Positions 8,784 through 16,748 of a DNA stretch of 42,788 bases are shown here, one piece after another. The notes under the pieces were generated by a model. That model was not told the origin of the DNA. It searched no databases and saw only the letters and a program-made list of their open reading frames with translations. Both the position numbers and the translations under genes were made by a program. Source of the DNA: Verrucomicrobiota bacterium (GTDB lineage Bacteria; Verrucomicrobiota; Verrucomicrobiia; Limisphaerales; CAIMTB01); the NCBI GenBank assembly GCA_963205105.1, contig CAUJJW010000193.1, positions 1 through 42,788 of the forward strand, in the 5' to 3' direction. Position 1 is the stretch's first letter. Each line of letters starts with the position of its first letter.

Positions 8784-10377
8784 CCATCGCCCCACGTACC
8801 GGCAGCTCGTAGCACACCGCTTCCACGTCGTTCCGGACCAAAAGGTACCGGCCAGCCAGCGTCGGATAGTTCCAAGTCTTGCTGCTCAACGCCTTCAACC
8901 GGCCCAATTCCTGGAACGCTTCCGGATTCGCCGTCGCCAGGATCACCGGGCCCGGCTCGCTTTGAATCAGCACCAGATCATCGACGATCAACGACTGTCC
9001 CGCTCCGTACCGACCATCTTTCCACCGGCGTTGACCCGTCGATGCCTCGACGCAGGCGAGCAACCCATCGTCGAGTCCGTACAGGAATCCGTCACGATAC
9101 CCGGCGCTGTTGAACTGCGTCTTCATCATCTTGTTGCGCCACAGTTCCTCCGCCGAGAGACGGCCATCCGCTTCAGCCTTCACCTGAAGCATCACGCAGC
9201 CGACGCCATAGCCCGCCGACAAAAACAGCCGGTCGCCGTCCAGCACCACCGGCTGGGTCGCCTTGGGCCAGTTGTCGCGCCCCCAGGGGACATCCAACAA
9301 CACCGTGCCCGTCGCCGGATCGTGTCCGGTCAGGCTTGCCGCGTTCACCGACAGCACCAGCCGTTTGCCGGCAACCGTGGCCAGGATGGGTGAGGCGTAG
9401 CTGGCCTTGTCGCTGCCCGCCTGCCAGAGCGGTGTGCCGGTCTCGCGATGGAAAGCCAAGACGGTGCTGCCGTTGGTCGCCCCGCCGGTCACCACGACTG
9501 TGTCGTCGAACACCAGCGGCGACGCGCTGATACCCCAGGTGATGTTGGGCAAGCCCTGCTCCGCCAGAACGTCCCGCGTCCACACCCGACGTCCCGAGCC
9601 AGCTTCCAGGCAGTCCAGAATCCCGGTCCCGCCCAAGGCGAACACCCGGCCCTTGTCGACCGTTGGCGTCGCCCGCGGCCCTTCACCGCTTTGCCATTGG
9701 AAGAAGCGCACCTGGTTGGTGTGGGCCCACAACAAACGCCCTGTCAGCACGTCGTAGCAGGTCACCCACTCCTCCTCCCCGCGTTGTTCCTCGGTGAACG
9801 CCCGACCGCCCACCACGGCGAAAGCCGACCATCCGCCGCCCACCGGCTGACGCCAGAGTTCTTTCGGCGGCGTGGCTGACCAGTCGCGGGAAAGTTGGGA
9901 TCCCTGCAACACCCCGTCGCGATTCGGCCCCAGGAATTGCGGGGTGTTCTTCAATCCCTCCGGCGCCACGTCGAGCCGGTTCGTCGCCACCACCTCGCCA
10001 GCCCCGGCAACCAAACCACTTCCTTGGGCAATCCGGCTTCCGCTTCGATCCGGAGTCCCTTTCAGCACCAGGCGCGGCAGACCGGTGCCGTCCACCGTTC
10101 CATCCACCCGCAACACCTGCCGGGCACCCACCACCACCAGGGCGATCACCGCCAGAATCCCCAACCGCAGCCGCCACCGCACCCGGCTGAGCAAGGCGAA
10201 CCACACCAGCGTGAGCACCAGGCCGAGGCCCAGGATCGCCGAGGTGGCCCAGGCCTTGAGGTTGTTCTCCATCTCCGGCTGCATCCGAACCAGCGCCAAA
10301 GCCGCCAGCACCAGGACCGCAACACCCGCCAGAAACCAGAGCCGATGACCGGCCGGACGAGAGGGCACTTCATTCAT
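8770..10377 (-). CDS. Membrane-tethered PQQ-like beta-propeller protein
   Basis: Protein of 535 residues. Three hydrophobic segments at the N-terminus (about 12-32, 45-65 and 73-90) anchor it in the inner membrane. A PQQ/BamB-type eight-bladed propeller follows from ~160 to the end. The propeller starts with FLGPNRDGVLQG and WRQPVGGGWSAFAVVGGRAFTEEQ, and blade motifs such as TGRLLWAHTN, TGTPLWQAGSDKASYASPI and TGQRRWKDGRYGAGQSLI recur. Such proteins are common in Planctomycetes and Verrucomicrobia; most lack known activity. ATG 10377 is preceded by AAAGG seven bases upstream, which decides against longer in-frame starts. It begins 16 bp after the NodT-type gene and is probably the last gene of the exporter operon. 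The link to export is inferred from context only. Confidence 0.87.
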   Translation of the reverse strand: MNEVPSRPAGHRLWFLAGVAVLVLAALALVRMQPEMENNLKAWATSAILGLGLVLTLVWFALLSRVRWRLRLGILAVIALVVVGARQVLRVDGTVDGTGLPRLVLKGTPDRSGSRIAQGSGLVAGAGEVVATNRLDVAPEGLKNTPQFLGPNRDGVLQGSQLSRDWSATPPKELWRQPVGGGWSAFAVVGGRAFTEEQRGEEEWVTCYDVLTGRLLWAHTNQVRFFQWQSGEGPRATPTVDKGRVFALGGTGILDCLEAGSGRRVWTRDVLAEQGLPNITWGISASPLVFDDTVVVTGGATNGSTVLAFHRETGTPLWQAGSDKASYASPILATVAGKRLVLSVNAASLTGHDPATGTVLLDVPWGRDNWPKATQPVVLDGDRLFLSAGYGVGCVMLQVKAEADGRLSAEELWRNKMMKTQFNSAGYRDGFLYGLDDGLLACVEASTGQRRWKDGRYGAGQSLIVDDLVLIQSEPGPVILATANPEAFQELGRLKALSSKTWNYPTLAGRYLLVRNDVEAVCYELPVRGAMANAR

Positions 10378-10393
10378 AGGATACCTTTCAAAA

Positions 10394-11920
10394 TCAAAGC
10401 TTCCGCCGTTCTGCCTGTTCCAAACCACCGACCTGCGCCGACGTCGCCGCCGGCACGTCAGGACTCCAGCCGCCCCCAAGCGCCTTGTAGAGTCTCACCA
10501 GATGCTGCCCCAACAGCCGATCGCTTTGCACCAGGCTTTCCTGCGCCGCCAGCAACGATCGCTCCGCATCGAGCACATCCAGAAAATCCACCAGCCCGCC
10601 ACGGTACCGTTCGTTCGCCAGAACCGAGGCTCGTCGCGTGCCCGCCTCCGCATCCGCCAGCGCCCGTCGACGCTCCTGTTCCTGCCCGAATCCCATCAGC
10701 GCATTCTCCACTTCCTCCAGCGAGGTCAGCACGGTCTGTTCATAGCGCAGCAGCGCCTGTTCATGCCTCGCGTTCTCCGCCCGGATTTGTTGCCGAATCC
10801 GACCCGCGTTGAAGATCGGCCATCGCACGCTCGGCCCAAGCGACCAAAACCTGCTCCCGCCATCGAGCCAGTCCTCCGCCTGCACGCTCTGAAATCCCGC
10901 CGCGCCGGTCAGATAGAACTTGGGCAGCAATTCCGCCTTCGCCACCCCGATCTGCGCTGATGCCGACGCCACCTCGCGTTCCGCCCGCCGAAGGTCCGGC
11001 CGCTGACGCAGCAGCTCGGAAGGAAGTCCGACCGGAATCACCGGCGCCACCACCGCCGCGCCTGGGTCCACATCCGCTGTCGCAACCCATTCCCCCGGTG
11101 GTCGCCCCAGCAACACACTCAGCCGATGGATCGCCCGGTGCCGGGTCTCTTCCAGCGGCGGAATCTGCGCCCTTGTCGATGCCGTCTGCGCCTCCGCCCG
11201 CGCGGTGTCCAGCTCACTGGCCAACCCCGCTTGAAAGCGGTCCCGGGTCAACGCCGCCGTCTGTTCCTGAGCCGCCAGATTGCCGCGCGCCACCGCCAAC
11301 TGACGTTGCGCCCCGCGCCATTCCAGATAGTTCCACCCCACCTCCGCCAACACGCTCACCAGCACTTCCCGCCCCCGTTCACCCGCCGCCTCCCACTCCG
11401 CCTGAGCGGCTTCGGTGGCCCTCCGCCGCCCGCCAAACACATCGATTTCCCAGCTCATGTCCAAACCCGCATCCAACAGGTCCTGCTCCAGGTCGAGACC
11501 CGATGCCTCCACCTGCTGGCCCATCACCGTGTTCCCGCTCAGTCGCGACCGCGACGCCGATCCCGCAACGTCCACCGACGGAAAGAGAGCCGAACGCACC
11601 ACGCCCCGCAGCGCCCTTGCCTCGCGCACCCGCGCGTGAGCCACCCGGATCTCCAGGTTCGCCGATGTCGCATCCGCCATCAGCGCGTCGAGCGTCGGAT
11701 CACGAAACACCCGCCACCATTCCGCGAGCGAAACCGCCGCGGAACGGTCCACGGACTCAGCGAGCCCCGTTGGAGTCGCTGATCGATATCCCGCCGGCAG
11801 GGAGACCTTCGGCGCCTGATGCTCGGGACCCGTCCGACACCCGGCCACCACGACCGCCGCCAGCAGCGGAAGCAGCCGCAACCAACGGACGAAGGTCGGC
11901 CAGGGAGAACGCATGAGCAT
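10394..11920 (-). CDS. Outer-membrane efflux lipoprotein, NodT/OprM type
   Basis: Outer-membrane channel of a tripartite exporter, 508 residues from ATG 11920. The lipoprotein signal LLPLLAAVVVAGC places the acylated Cys at residue 28. Family motifs follow: WWRVFRDPTLDALMADATSAN (two-fold repeat start), RQRPDLRRAEREVASASAQIGVAKAELLPKFYL near 310-345, and RWPIFNAGRIRQQIRAENARHEQALLRYEQTVL near 375-405. An in-frame ATG is also available at 11914. The frame is open upstream as far as the HlyD stop (to 12568), but that stretch is made of intergenic repeat modules and is not credible protein. It lies between the HlyD adaptor and the PQQ-type gene on the same strand, in a DevBCA-like exporter operon. 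Confidence 0.92.
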   Translation of the reverse strand: MLMRSPWPTFVRWLRLLPLLAAVVVAGCRTGPEHQAPKVSLPAGYRSATPTGLAESVDRSAAVSLAEWWRVFRDPTLDALMADATSANLEIRVAHARVREARALRGVVRSALFPSVDVAGSASRSRLSGNTVMGQQVEASGLDLEQDLLDAGLDMSWEIDVFGGRRRATEAAQAEWEAAGERGREVLVSVLAEVGWNYLEWRGAQRQLAVARGNLAAQEQTAALTRDRFQAGLASELDTARAEAQTASTRAQIPPLEETRHRAIHRLSVLLGRPPGEWVATADVDPGAAVVAPVIPVGLPSELLRQRPDLRRAEREVASASAQIGVAKAELLPKFYLTGAAGFQSVQAEDWLDGGSRFWSLGPSVRWPIFNAGRIRQQIRAENARHEQALLRYEQTVLTSLEEVENALMGFGQEQERRRALADAEAGTRRASVLANERYRGGLVDFLDVLDAERSLLAAQESLVQSDRLLGQHLVRLYKALGGGWSPDVPAATSAQVGGLEQAERRKL

Positions 11921-12273
11921 GGAATACGCCTTGAGACCCTCGCCCCAGGTCCTCGAATTGTGACCGAACCTTCGCCCGAAAGGCGTGCCCCCCCACATCC
12001 GTCCCGCGCCCTCCAGGGCGGTCCGGATGGAAGGGCCGAAGGCCCGCGACATACCAGCCTGGGGCAACGCCCCAGGTGAACGATTACCGCGGAATCCAAG
12101 GGCTGAAAGCCCGTACCAACCCTGGCTGAGATCTGGGGAATTTGGGCGCGGATTGTCACCCGATGGGTCGGGCTTACAGCCCTGGGCCGAGTTCTTGGCG
12201 GCGCTCCTGGGCCTTTGGCCCAGGCTGGGATGGAACGGGCCGTTGGCCCGTGCGAAGGGCACGTGCGAAAGCC
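11921..12273. repeat. Hairpin-rich repeat module D
   Basis: Several short GC-rich inverted repeats follow one another: CCTGGGGC-AAC-GCCCCAGG near 12058, GGGCTGAAAGCCC near 12100, GGGCTTACAGCCC near 12170, CTGGGCC-TTT-GGCCCAG near 12207, and GGGCCGTTGGCCC near 12237. It separates the L module at 12274-12327 from the outer-membrane lipoprotein gene. No credible gene is seen here. Confidence 0.65.
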
Positions 12274-12327
12274 AGTTCATGGAGTACTCCCCGTCCGAAA
12301 TCGACCTGCCGACGGCCCATGAACCGT
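12274..12327 (-). repeat. Leader module L, copy upstream of the NodT-type gene
   Basis: On the minus strand it starts GGTTCATGGGCCGTCGGCAG, continues GTCGATTTCGGACGGGGAG, and ends TACTCCATGAACTGG. It shows the same block order as the copies at 16581, 16699 and 42462. The terminal ATG (12280) is in frame with the lipoprotein ORF downstream. Confidence 0.75.
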
Positions 12328-12558
12328 GGAGCGAGGAATGCAGCGAGCGGCCCTCACCCCGGCCCTCTCCCGGAGGGAGAGGGAGAATATTCTCCACGGG
12401 TTTCGAAGGGTTGAGCCGGGCGTTGGCTGGAACGGGTCGCGACGGCTCGGATGGCTGGAGTTCCGGCATGTCGCCGTGCGGGATATGCGACACCCTCTCC
12501 CCCCGGGAGAGGGCCGGGGTGAGGGAGCCGGCTTCAACCCTCGCGATGGCTTGCATGC
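12317..12558 (+). repeat. Dispersed repeat module B, copy 1
   Basis: About 240 bp. It begins CCATGAACCGTGGAGCG, has an inner hairpin CCCTCTCCC-GG-AGGGAGAGGG, a middle part with GGGCGTTGGCTGGAACGGG, a second hairpin arm pair around CCCTCTCCCCCCGGGAGAGGG, and ends GGCTTCAACCCTCGCGATGG. Related copies are at 32124 and 42616. The outer parts (CCCTCACCCCGG near 12352 and CCGGGGTGAGGG near 12511) are inverted with respect to each other, so the whole unit could fold into a long stem. Confidence 0.85.
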
Positions 12559-12574
12559 GACGTTTCATGGTTCC

Positions 12575-13573
12575 TCACTTCTGCGCCATCGCCACCCGCA
12601 GGTCGGCGGCTTCGATGAAGACATCCATCTGTTGCCCCACGAACAACGGCGTCTCCGTGCCGTCGATCCGATAAATCGCCTGAAGCACCCGGGTGTCGAC
12701 CCGTTCGGTGCTCGCGCCCGTCAGCGACAACTTCGGCACGACCAGCGGCTCGAATCGCACAAACGTCACCGGCATGCGCAGCTGGGGATTCCCCCGCACC
12801 TGGGCTTCAGCACGCGCGCCAGGCTTCACTCTCCAGCCTTCGTGCTCGTCGATGTCCACCCGCACATGCAGCGGATCGGTGCGGCCCAACACCAGCCACG
12901 GTGACGAGGTCGCCCCCGCCGTCGCATACTCGCCGGCCCGGATGCGCAGTTGCAGGATCTGGCCGTCGATCGGCGCGGTCACCGTGCTCCGTTCCAGGTC
13001 CGTCTCCACGCTCTGGAGCGCCGCGCGCGCAGCCATCACGGCCGCCTCCGCCGCGGCCACTTCGGCGTCGGCGGCTCCGACCTCGGCCTCGGCGATTTCC
13101 ACCGAGCTCCGACGCCGTGTCAGTTCCTCAACGCTGATGCTTCGCGGATCGGACACCGCTTCGGCAAAACGCAGCGTTCGCTGCACATCCGACAAACCGG
13201 CCCGCGCCTTCCGCGCGCGCGCCCGCGCCGTGCCCACCCCCGCCTCACGGGCCGCGAGTTCGGCATGCCTCTCCGCGTGCATCGCGTCCAACGCCCGGGT
13301 GTCCAGCTTCACCAGCGGGTCCCCGGCCTTCACCGACTGACCGACCGTCACCCACACCTTCTCCACCACCCCGGAAAGATGGGAACCCATCGAGATGTTC
13401 TCCGAACTCGCCTCCACCAGCCCCACCGCGGCGACACGGTTCGGGAACCCGGCGCTCGGCGGCGCCACCGCCGGCTGGGAAAGTTCATGACGCGGCTGGC
13501 TCCGCGCGATCGACACACACGCCAGGATCAACACCACCACCGCCGACAGCGGCAACACGAGGTTTCGGTTCAT
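12575..13573 (-). CDS. HlyD/DevB-family periplasmic adaptor protein
   Basis: Membrane-fusion protein linking the inner-membrane ABC transporter to the outer-membrane channel; 332 residues. There is an N-terminal membrane anchor (LVLPLSAVVVLILACVSIA, residues 5-23). The first half of the lipoyl domain lies near 60-90 (SHLSGVVEKVWVTVGQSVKAGDPLVKLD). A long alpha-helical hairpin follows, rich in Ala, Glu and Arg, about 95-195. The second lipoyl half is STVTAPIDGQILQLRIRAGEYA near 197-218, and a beta-barrel part follows to the end. It sits 17 bp after the ATPase gene on the same strand. Permease, ATPase, adaptor and outer-membrane lipoprotein together make a complete DevBCA/MacAB-like exporter. 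Confidence 0.9.
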   Translation of the reverse strand: MNRNLVLPLSAVVVLILACVSIARSQPRHELSQPAVAPPSAGFPNRVAAVGLVEASSENISMGSHLSGVVEKVWVTVGQSVKAGDPLVKLDTRALDAMHAERHAELAAREAGVGTARARARKARAGLSDVQRTLRFAEAVSDPRSISVEELTRRRSSVEIAEAEVGAADAEVAAAEAAVMAARAALQSVETDLERSTVTAPIDGQILQLRIRAGEYATAGATSSPWLVLGRTDPLHVRVDIDEHEGWRVKPGARAEAQVRGNPQLRMPVTFVRFEPLVVPKLSLTGASTERVDTRVLQAIYRIDGTETPLFVGQQMDVFIEAADLRVAMAQK

Positions 13574-13590
13574 GGTTCAGGGGCTTGGGG

Positions 13591-14340
13591 TCATCCGTTC
13601 CTGCGAAAAGTTTCCGTCGAAGTGATCCGCCCGTCGTCCATGTGGGCGATCGAATCCGCGAAGTGATAAACCCGGTTGTCATGCGTCACCACGATGACGG
13701 CCCGCTCCGGGTGGACCGCCGACCCGGCGAGCAGTTCCATCACCGCCTCGCCGGTCGCGTGATCCAGGGCGGCGGTCGGTTCGTCGCACACGATCAGCCG
13801 GGGTTCGTGCACCAGGGCCCGCGCCAAAGCCACCCGCTGCTGCTGACCTCCGGAAAGCTTCGAAGGCTGGGCGTCCGCCCGCGATTCCATGCCGAGCCGC
13901 ACCAACAACGCCCGCGCCCGATCCACCGCCTCCCGACGCCGCATGCCGGCCGCCAGCAGCGGAACCGCCGCGTTCTCCGCAGCCGTCAGCGATGGCAGCA
14001 GGTTGTATTGCTGAAACACAAAGCCCAGGTGCTGTCGCCGAAACACAATCCGCTCCTCCGCCCCCAGTCGCTCGGTGTTCCGTCCAAACAGCTCAACGCT
14101 CCCCTGGGAGGTGTCCAACAATCCGGCAATCACCGAGATCAGGGTCGTCTTGCCACACCCGCTCGGTCCCACCAGGAAAGTCATCTCCCCCGCCCGCGCC
14201 TCGAAGTCCACCCCGCGCAGCACCGGCACCCGGGCATCACCCTCCCCGAAGTGCTTGTGAACTTCCCGACATTGAACCGCCAGCGGCCCGGCGCCACCCG
14301 CCACCCGCACCGAGTCTACGGAGGATTTGTGTTCGTTCAT
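13591..14340 (-). CDS. ABC transporter ATP-binding protein, LolD/MacB/DevA type
   Basis: ATPase of the tripartite exporter, 249 residues from ATG 14340. Walker A GPSGCGKTT is at 58-66, the Q-loop region LGFVFQQYNLLPSLTA near 105-119, the signature LSGGQQQR at 162-169, Walker B VCDEPTAALD at 184-193, and the H-loop VVTHDNR near 222. The FxFQxxNLLPxLTxxEN pattern is diagnostic of the MacB/LolD group that pairs with FtsX-like permeases. An alternative TTG at 14388 would overlap the permease stop as TTGA and add 16 residues. Neither start has a clear ribosome binding site; the ATG is preferred. It lies between the permease and the adaptor. Confidence 0.92.
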   Translation of the reverse strand: MNEHKSSVDSVRVAGGAGPLAVQCREVHKHFGEGDARVPVLRGVDFEARAGEMTFLVGPSGCGKTTLISVIAGLLDTSQGSVELFGRNTERLGAEERIVFRRQHLGFVFQQYNLLPSLTAAENAAVPLLAAGMRRREAVDRARALLVRLGMESRADAQPSKLSGGQQQRVALARALVHEPRLIVCDEPTAALDHATGEAVMELLAGSAVHPERAVIVVTHDNRVYHFADSIAHMDDGRITSTETFRRNG

Positions 14341-14384
14341 GGCTTTGTGTGTTCGCGCTGAGCAGTGTTCCTGGAGTCTGGTGT

Positions 14385-15524
14385 TCAACCGCGAAACACC
14401 GCCGCCGGCTCCAGCACCAACACCCGTCGGATGCTCAGAAGACTCGCCGCCACCACCACCAGGAACATCAGCACCGCCACCCCCGCCGCACTCTGCCAGA
14501 GCAACACAATCCCCCGCGTGGCCGTCTTCGTTCCGAAGACCTCAAAGAAGGTCGCCGCCATGCCTGTCCCCAACGCATACCCGATGAAGCCCACCGTGAA
14601 CGCCTGCAACAGAATCATCCCCACCAACCGGAGGTTCGTCACCCCGATCGCCTTCAACGCCCCGAACTGCCGCAGGTTCTCCACCGTGAACAGATAGAAG
14701 GTCTGCCCCGACACCACCAACCCCACGATCAGCGCGATCCCGATCGTGATGCCGAAATTCACCGGGATTCCCGTGTTCTCCAGATAGTGCCGGATGCAGT
14801 CCCACCGGAATTCATCCGTCGTCCGCGCCTTCAGCCCCGTGCCCTCCCGGATCCGACGCGTCAGTTCGTCCAAGGGAACCCCAGGCTCCCCCCGCACCAG
14901 CACAAACGCCATCTGGCTTCGTTCGCGTCCCAGAAAATTCAGCGCCTCCGAGTACCGCGCATGAATGATCGGAAAGGTCGCAAAGGGTGCCGACGCCTCC
15001 GAAATGCCCACCACCCGCACCCGATGATCATTCATCTCCAGGGTCCTCCCCAGTTCCAGCGGTTCACCCGGGAAGAGGAGCAGATACCCCGCCCGATCGA
15101 TCACGATCGAGTCCGGCTCCCGCAGGCTCTCCCAGGTCCCCAGGACCATCCGACGCGGCGCTCCCACCAGCGTCGCATCGTCCAACCCCAACACCACCGC
15201 CGCCGAGAACCGACCTTCGGGGGTCCGCGCCACCGGCTGTCCCTTGAACAACCGCACCGCATACCCCACCCCGGGAATCCCGCGCACCCGCAGCAGATCC
15301 GTGTCCTTCAGCGCCTTGGTCTCCTCGAAATACCGCGTCGCCGGATCCATCACCCACACCTCCGCATCCGTCACATCCCCCACCTGACTGCCCGTCCGCC
15401 GCATGATCCCGGCGAAGATGCTCGTCTGGTTCTCCAGCAGGAAGGTGCTGAACGCGATCGCGAAGATCAGTCCCAAATACTTCACCCGATCTCCCGTCAG
15501 CATGCGTAGGGCGACAAAATTCAT
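14385..15524 (-). CDS. FtsX-like ABC transporter permease, DevC type
   Basis: Inner-membrane subunit of the tripartite exporter, 379 residues. One membrane segment lies near residues 17-35 (LGLIFAIAFSTFLLENQTSI). A periplasmic domain spans ~45-250, with three C-terminal membrane segments: FGITIGIALIVGLVVSGQTFYLF near 260-282, then LRLVGMILLQAFTVGFIGYALG near 300-325, then VAVLMFLVVVAASLLSI near 350-368. The sequence ENLRQFGALKAIGVTN between the second and third helices is the conserved FtsX/MacB coupling region. Short length and topology fit DevC, the partner of DevA/DevB. The start lies 84 bp after the tetR gene, and a palindrome lies 53 bp upstream of it. Confidence 0.9.
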   Translation of the reverse strand: MNFVALRMLTGDRVKYLGLIFAIAFSTFLLENQTSIFAGIMRRTGSQVGDVTDAEVWVMDPATRYFEETKALKDTDLLRVRGIPGVGYAVRLFKGQPVARTPEGRFSAAVVLGLDDATLVGAPRRMVLGTWESLREPDSIVIDRAGYLLLFPGEPLELGRTLEMNDHRVRVVGISEASAPFATFPIIHARYSEALNFLGRERSQMAFVLVRGEPGVPLDELTRRIREGTGLKARTTDEFRWDCIRHYLENTGIPVNFGITIGIALIVGLVVSGQTFYLFTVENLRQFGALKAIGVTNLRLVGMILLQAFTVGFIGYALGTGMAATFFEVFGTKTATRGIVLLWQSAAGVAVLMFLVVVAASLLSIRRVLVLEPAAVFRG

Positions 15525-15576
15525 CGGCGCAGTCCTCGTGGTTGAAATCCGACTATCATTGAACCGCGGTAAAACA

Positions 15577-15591
15577 ATGACGCGCAGTCAT
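15577..15591. promoter_or_regulatory. Predicted TetR operator before the exporter operon (ATGAC-N5-GTCAT)
   Basis: Perfect inverted repeat ATGAC-GCGCA-GTCAT in the 84-bp gap between tetR and the permease. It shares the core TGAC-N5-GTCA, with the same 5-bp spacer, with the palindrome before tetR at 16354. A weak sigma-70-like pair on the minus strand (TTGAGT, 17 bp, CATTGT) would place the palindrome between -35 and -10, but that promoter call is tentative. Confidence 0.6.
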
Positions 15592-15608
15592 AATGAACTC
15601 AAAAAAAG

Positions 15609-16334
15609 TCAGGGGGTTTTGAGCCAGGTGGCTTCCGGAAACACTTCGTCGCGGATCCGGCGGTCCGTGGCCGCGTAGTCCCACTCCGCCAGCAACGGCT
15701 TCCATCCCCACCCATCACACACCCGGTCCTGGTTCTGCCGGACCACGCAGATCGGGTCCTCGATCCCCGCCAGGAGCTGAACGTCCGGCTGCATCGCCAC
15801 AATGTGGCTGCCCATGGTGATCGCAAACAGGCTCAGAGTGACGTCCACCGCCCGGTGTTCCCGCGGAAGATCCCCCACCGCCTGCGCCTCCACCGCTATC
15901 GCGTTGGTCGTCTGAAACAATCGGCCCGCCTGAACGCCATGCAACCGCCGCCGTTCCAGCGAGGCTTTCTCCCAAAAGGAGGCTGATTTCAGCATCATCT
16001 CCACGTTGAAATAGTCCCGGTGCATGATCGCGAACTGGCAGCACGCAAACCCGATCGCCCGCATCCGCTCCCGGGAACGCCCCTGAAACCTCGACGCCCG
16101 CTCAAACAGATCCGCGCGCTCCCGAGCCGCCCGGGTCGCAATCGCCAGCGTCAGATCCTCCTTCGACTCAAAATGCAGGTAGAGCGTCCCTTTCGAGTAC
16201 TCCACCGCCGCCGCCAACTCATCCAGGTTCAGATCCTGAAACCCGTCCCGCACCAGCAACCGCTGGGCATGGTCCAGGATCAGCGCCTCCCGCTCGGCGC
16301 GTTCCCGCTCTTTCCTGACCTGGGTCACCGACAT
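15609..16334 (-). CDS. TetR family transcriptional regulator of the DevBCA-like exporter
   Basis: Repressor of 241 residues from ATG 16334; a GTG at 16343 would add three residues. The helix-turn-helix covers about residues 20-65 (HAQRLLVRDGFQDLNLDELAAAVEYSKGTLYLHFESKEDL). The rest is an all-helical ligand domain without close resemblance to a characterised regulator (FACCQFAIMHRDYFNVEMMLKSASFWEKA). It is first on the minus strand, ahead of permease, ATPase, adaptor, outer-membrane lipoprotein and propeller protein. Two copies of a TGAC-N5-GTCA palindrome flank it, one before its own start and one before the permease. This supports autoregulation and control of the exporter. The inducer is unknown. 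Confidence 0.9.
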   Translation of the reverse strand: MSVTQVRKERERAEREALILDHAQRLLVRDGFQDLNLDELAAAVEYSKGTLYLHFESKEDLTLAIATRAARERADLFERASRFQGRSRERMRAIGFACCQFAIMHRDYFNVEMMLKSASFWEKASLERRRLHGVQAGRLFQTTNAIAVEAQAVGDLPREHRAVDVTLSLFAITMGSHIVAMQPDVQLLAGIEDPICVVRQNQDRVCDGWGWKPLLAEWDYAATDRRIRDEVFPEATWLKTP

Positions 16335-16353
16335 CGCCCCCACATCGTGCTGT

Positions 16354-16374
16354 TTTTTGACCGTGCGTCAAAAA
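16354..16374. promoter_or_regulatory. Predicted TetR operator before tetR (TTTTTGAC-N5-GTCAAAAA)
   Basis: Perfect 8-bp inverted repeat with spacer CGTGC, 19 bp upstream of the tetR ATG. Its TGAC-N5-GTCA core matches the site at 15577-15591. On the minus strand the repeat contains TTGACG, which could be the -35 box of the tetR promoter, so binding would block transcription. Confidence 0.65.
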
Positions 16375-16522
16375 GAATTTTTACGTCATGAAACCATCCG
16401 CCTTCCTCGGTCCTCCGTCTCGACACACCCCCTCGCTTGTGTTCGGCCACGGTCCTGATGTCATTGCCCCAAGAACTCACCACCCCAGGATCCCATGGCC
16501 CACCTACCCTGGAACCATGCCT

Positions 16523-16590
16523 CCGTAGCGGCGGGCGTCCCGCCTGCCGTAGAGGGAGGCGTCTCGCCCCCCGGAGTCCTCGGTTCATGG
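16523..16590 (+). repeat. Double-hairpin repeat module A, copy 2
   Basis: Same two-hairpin structure as at 5084: GGCGGGCGTCCCGCC, then GGGAGGCGTCTCGCCCCCC, the second stem with one mismatch. It is followed directly by an L module. With the next A-L pair it forms a 117-bp tandem duplication (starts 16523 and 16640), a multiple of three that keeps the downstream frame open. Confidence 0.88.
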
Positions 16591-16632
16591 GCCGTGGGCA
16601 GGTCATTTTTGAACAGGTACCTCTCCATGAAC
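16581..16632 (+). repeat. Leader module L, distal copy before the phosphatase-cytochrome gene
   Basis: Starts CGGTTCATGGGCCGTGGGCA, continues GGTCATTTTTGAACAGG, ends TACCTCTCCATGAACCCG. Its terminal ATG (16627) is in frame with the phosphatase-cytochrome gene. Confidence 0.78.
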
Positions 16633-16639
16633 CCGTCGT

Positions 16640-16702
16640 CCGTAGCGGCGGGCGTCCCGCCTGCCGTAGAGGGGGGCGTCTCGCCCCCCGGAGTCCTCGG
16701 TT
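16640..16702 (+). repeat. Double-hairpin repeat module A, copy 3
   Basis: Second half of the 117-bp tandem duplication. Both hairpins are intact (GGCGGGCGTCCCGCC and GGGGGGCGTCTCGCCCCCC). An L module follows at 16699. Confidence 0.88.
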
Positions 16703-16748
16703 CAAGGGCCGTGAGCAGGTCGATTTCGAGCAGGTGCCTCTCCACGAT
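16699..16748 (+). repeat. Leader module L, proximal copy with ACG in place of ATG
   Basis: Starts CGGTTCAAGGGCCGTGAGCA, continues GGTCGATTTCGAGCAGG, ends TGCCTCTCCACGATCCCC. The position that is ATG in other copies is ACG here (16744-16746), directly before the signal-peptide core of the following protein. Confidence 0.75.

Noticed and set aside
10394..12568. A 724-residue outer-membrane protein starting at 12568
   Set aside because: The extra 216 residues are translations of repeat modules B, L and D, and the lipoprotein signal sits just after ATG 11920.
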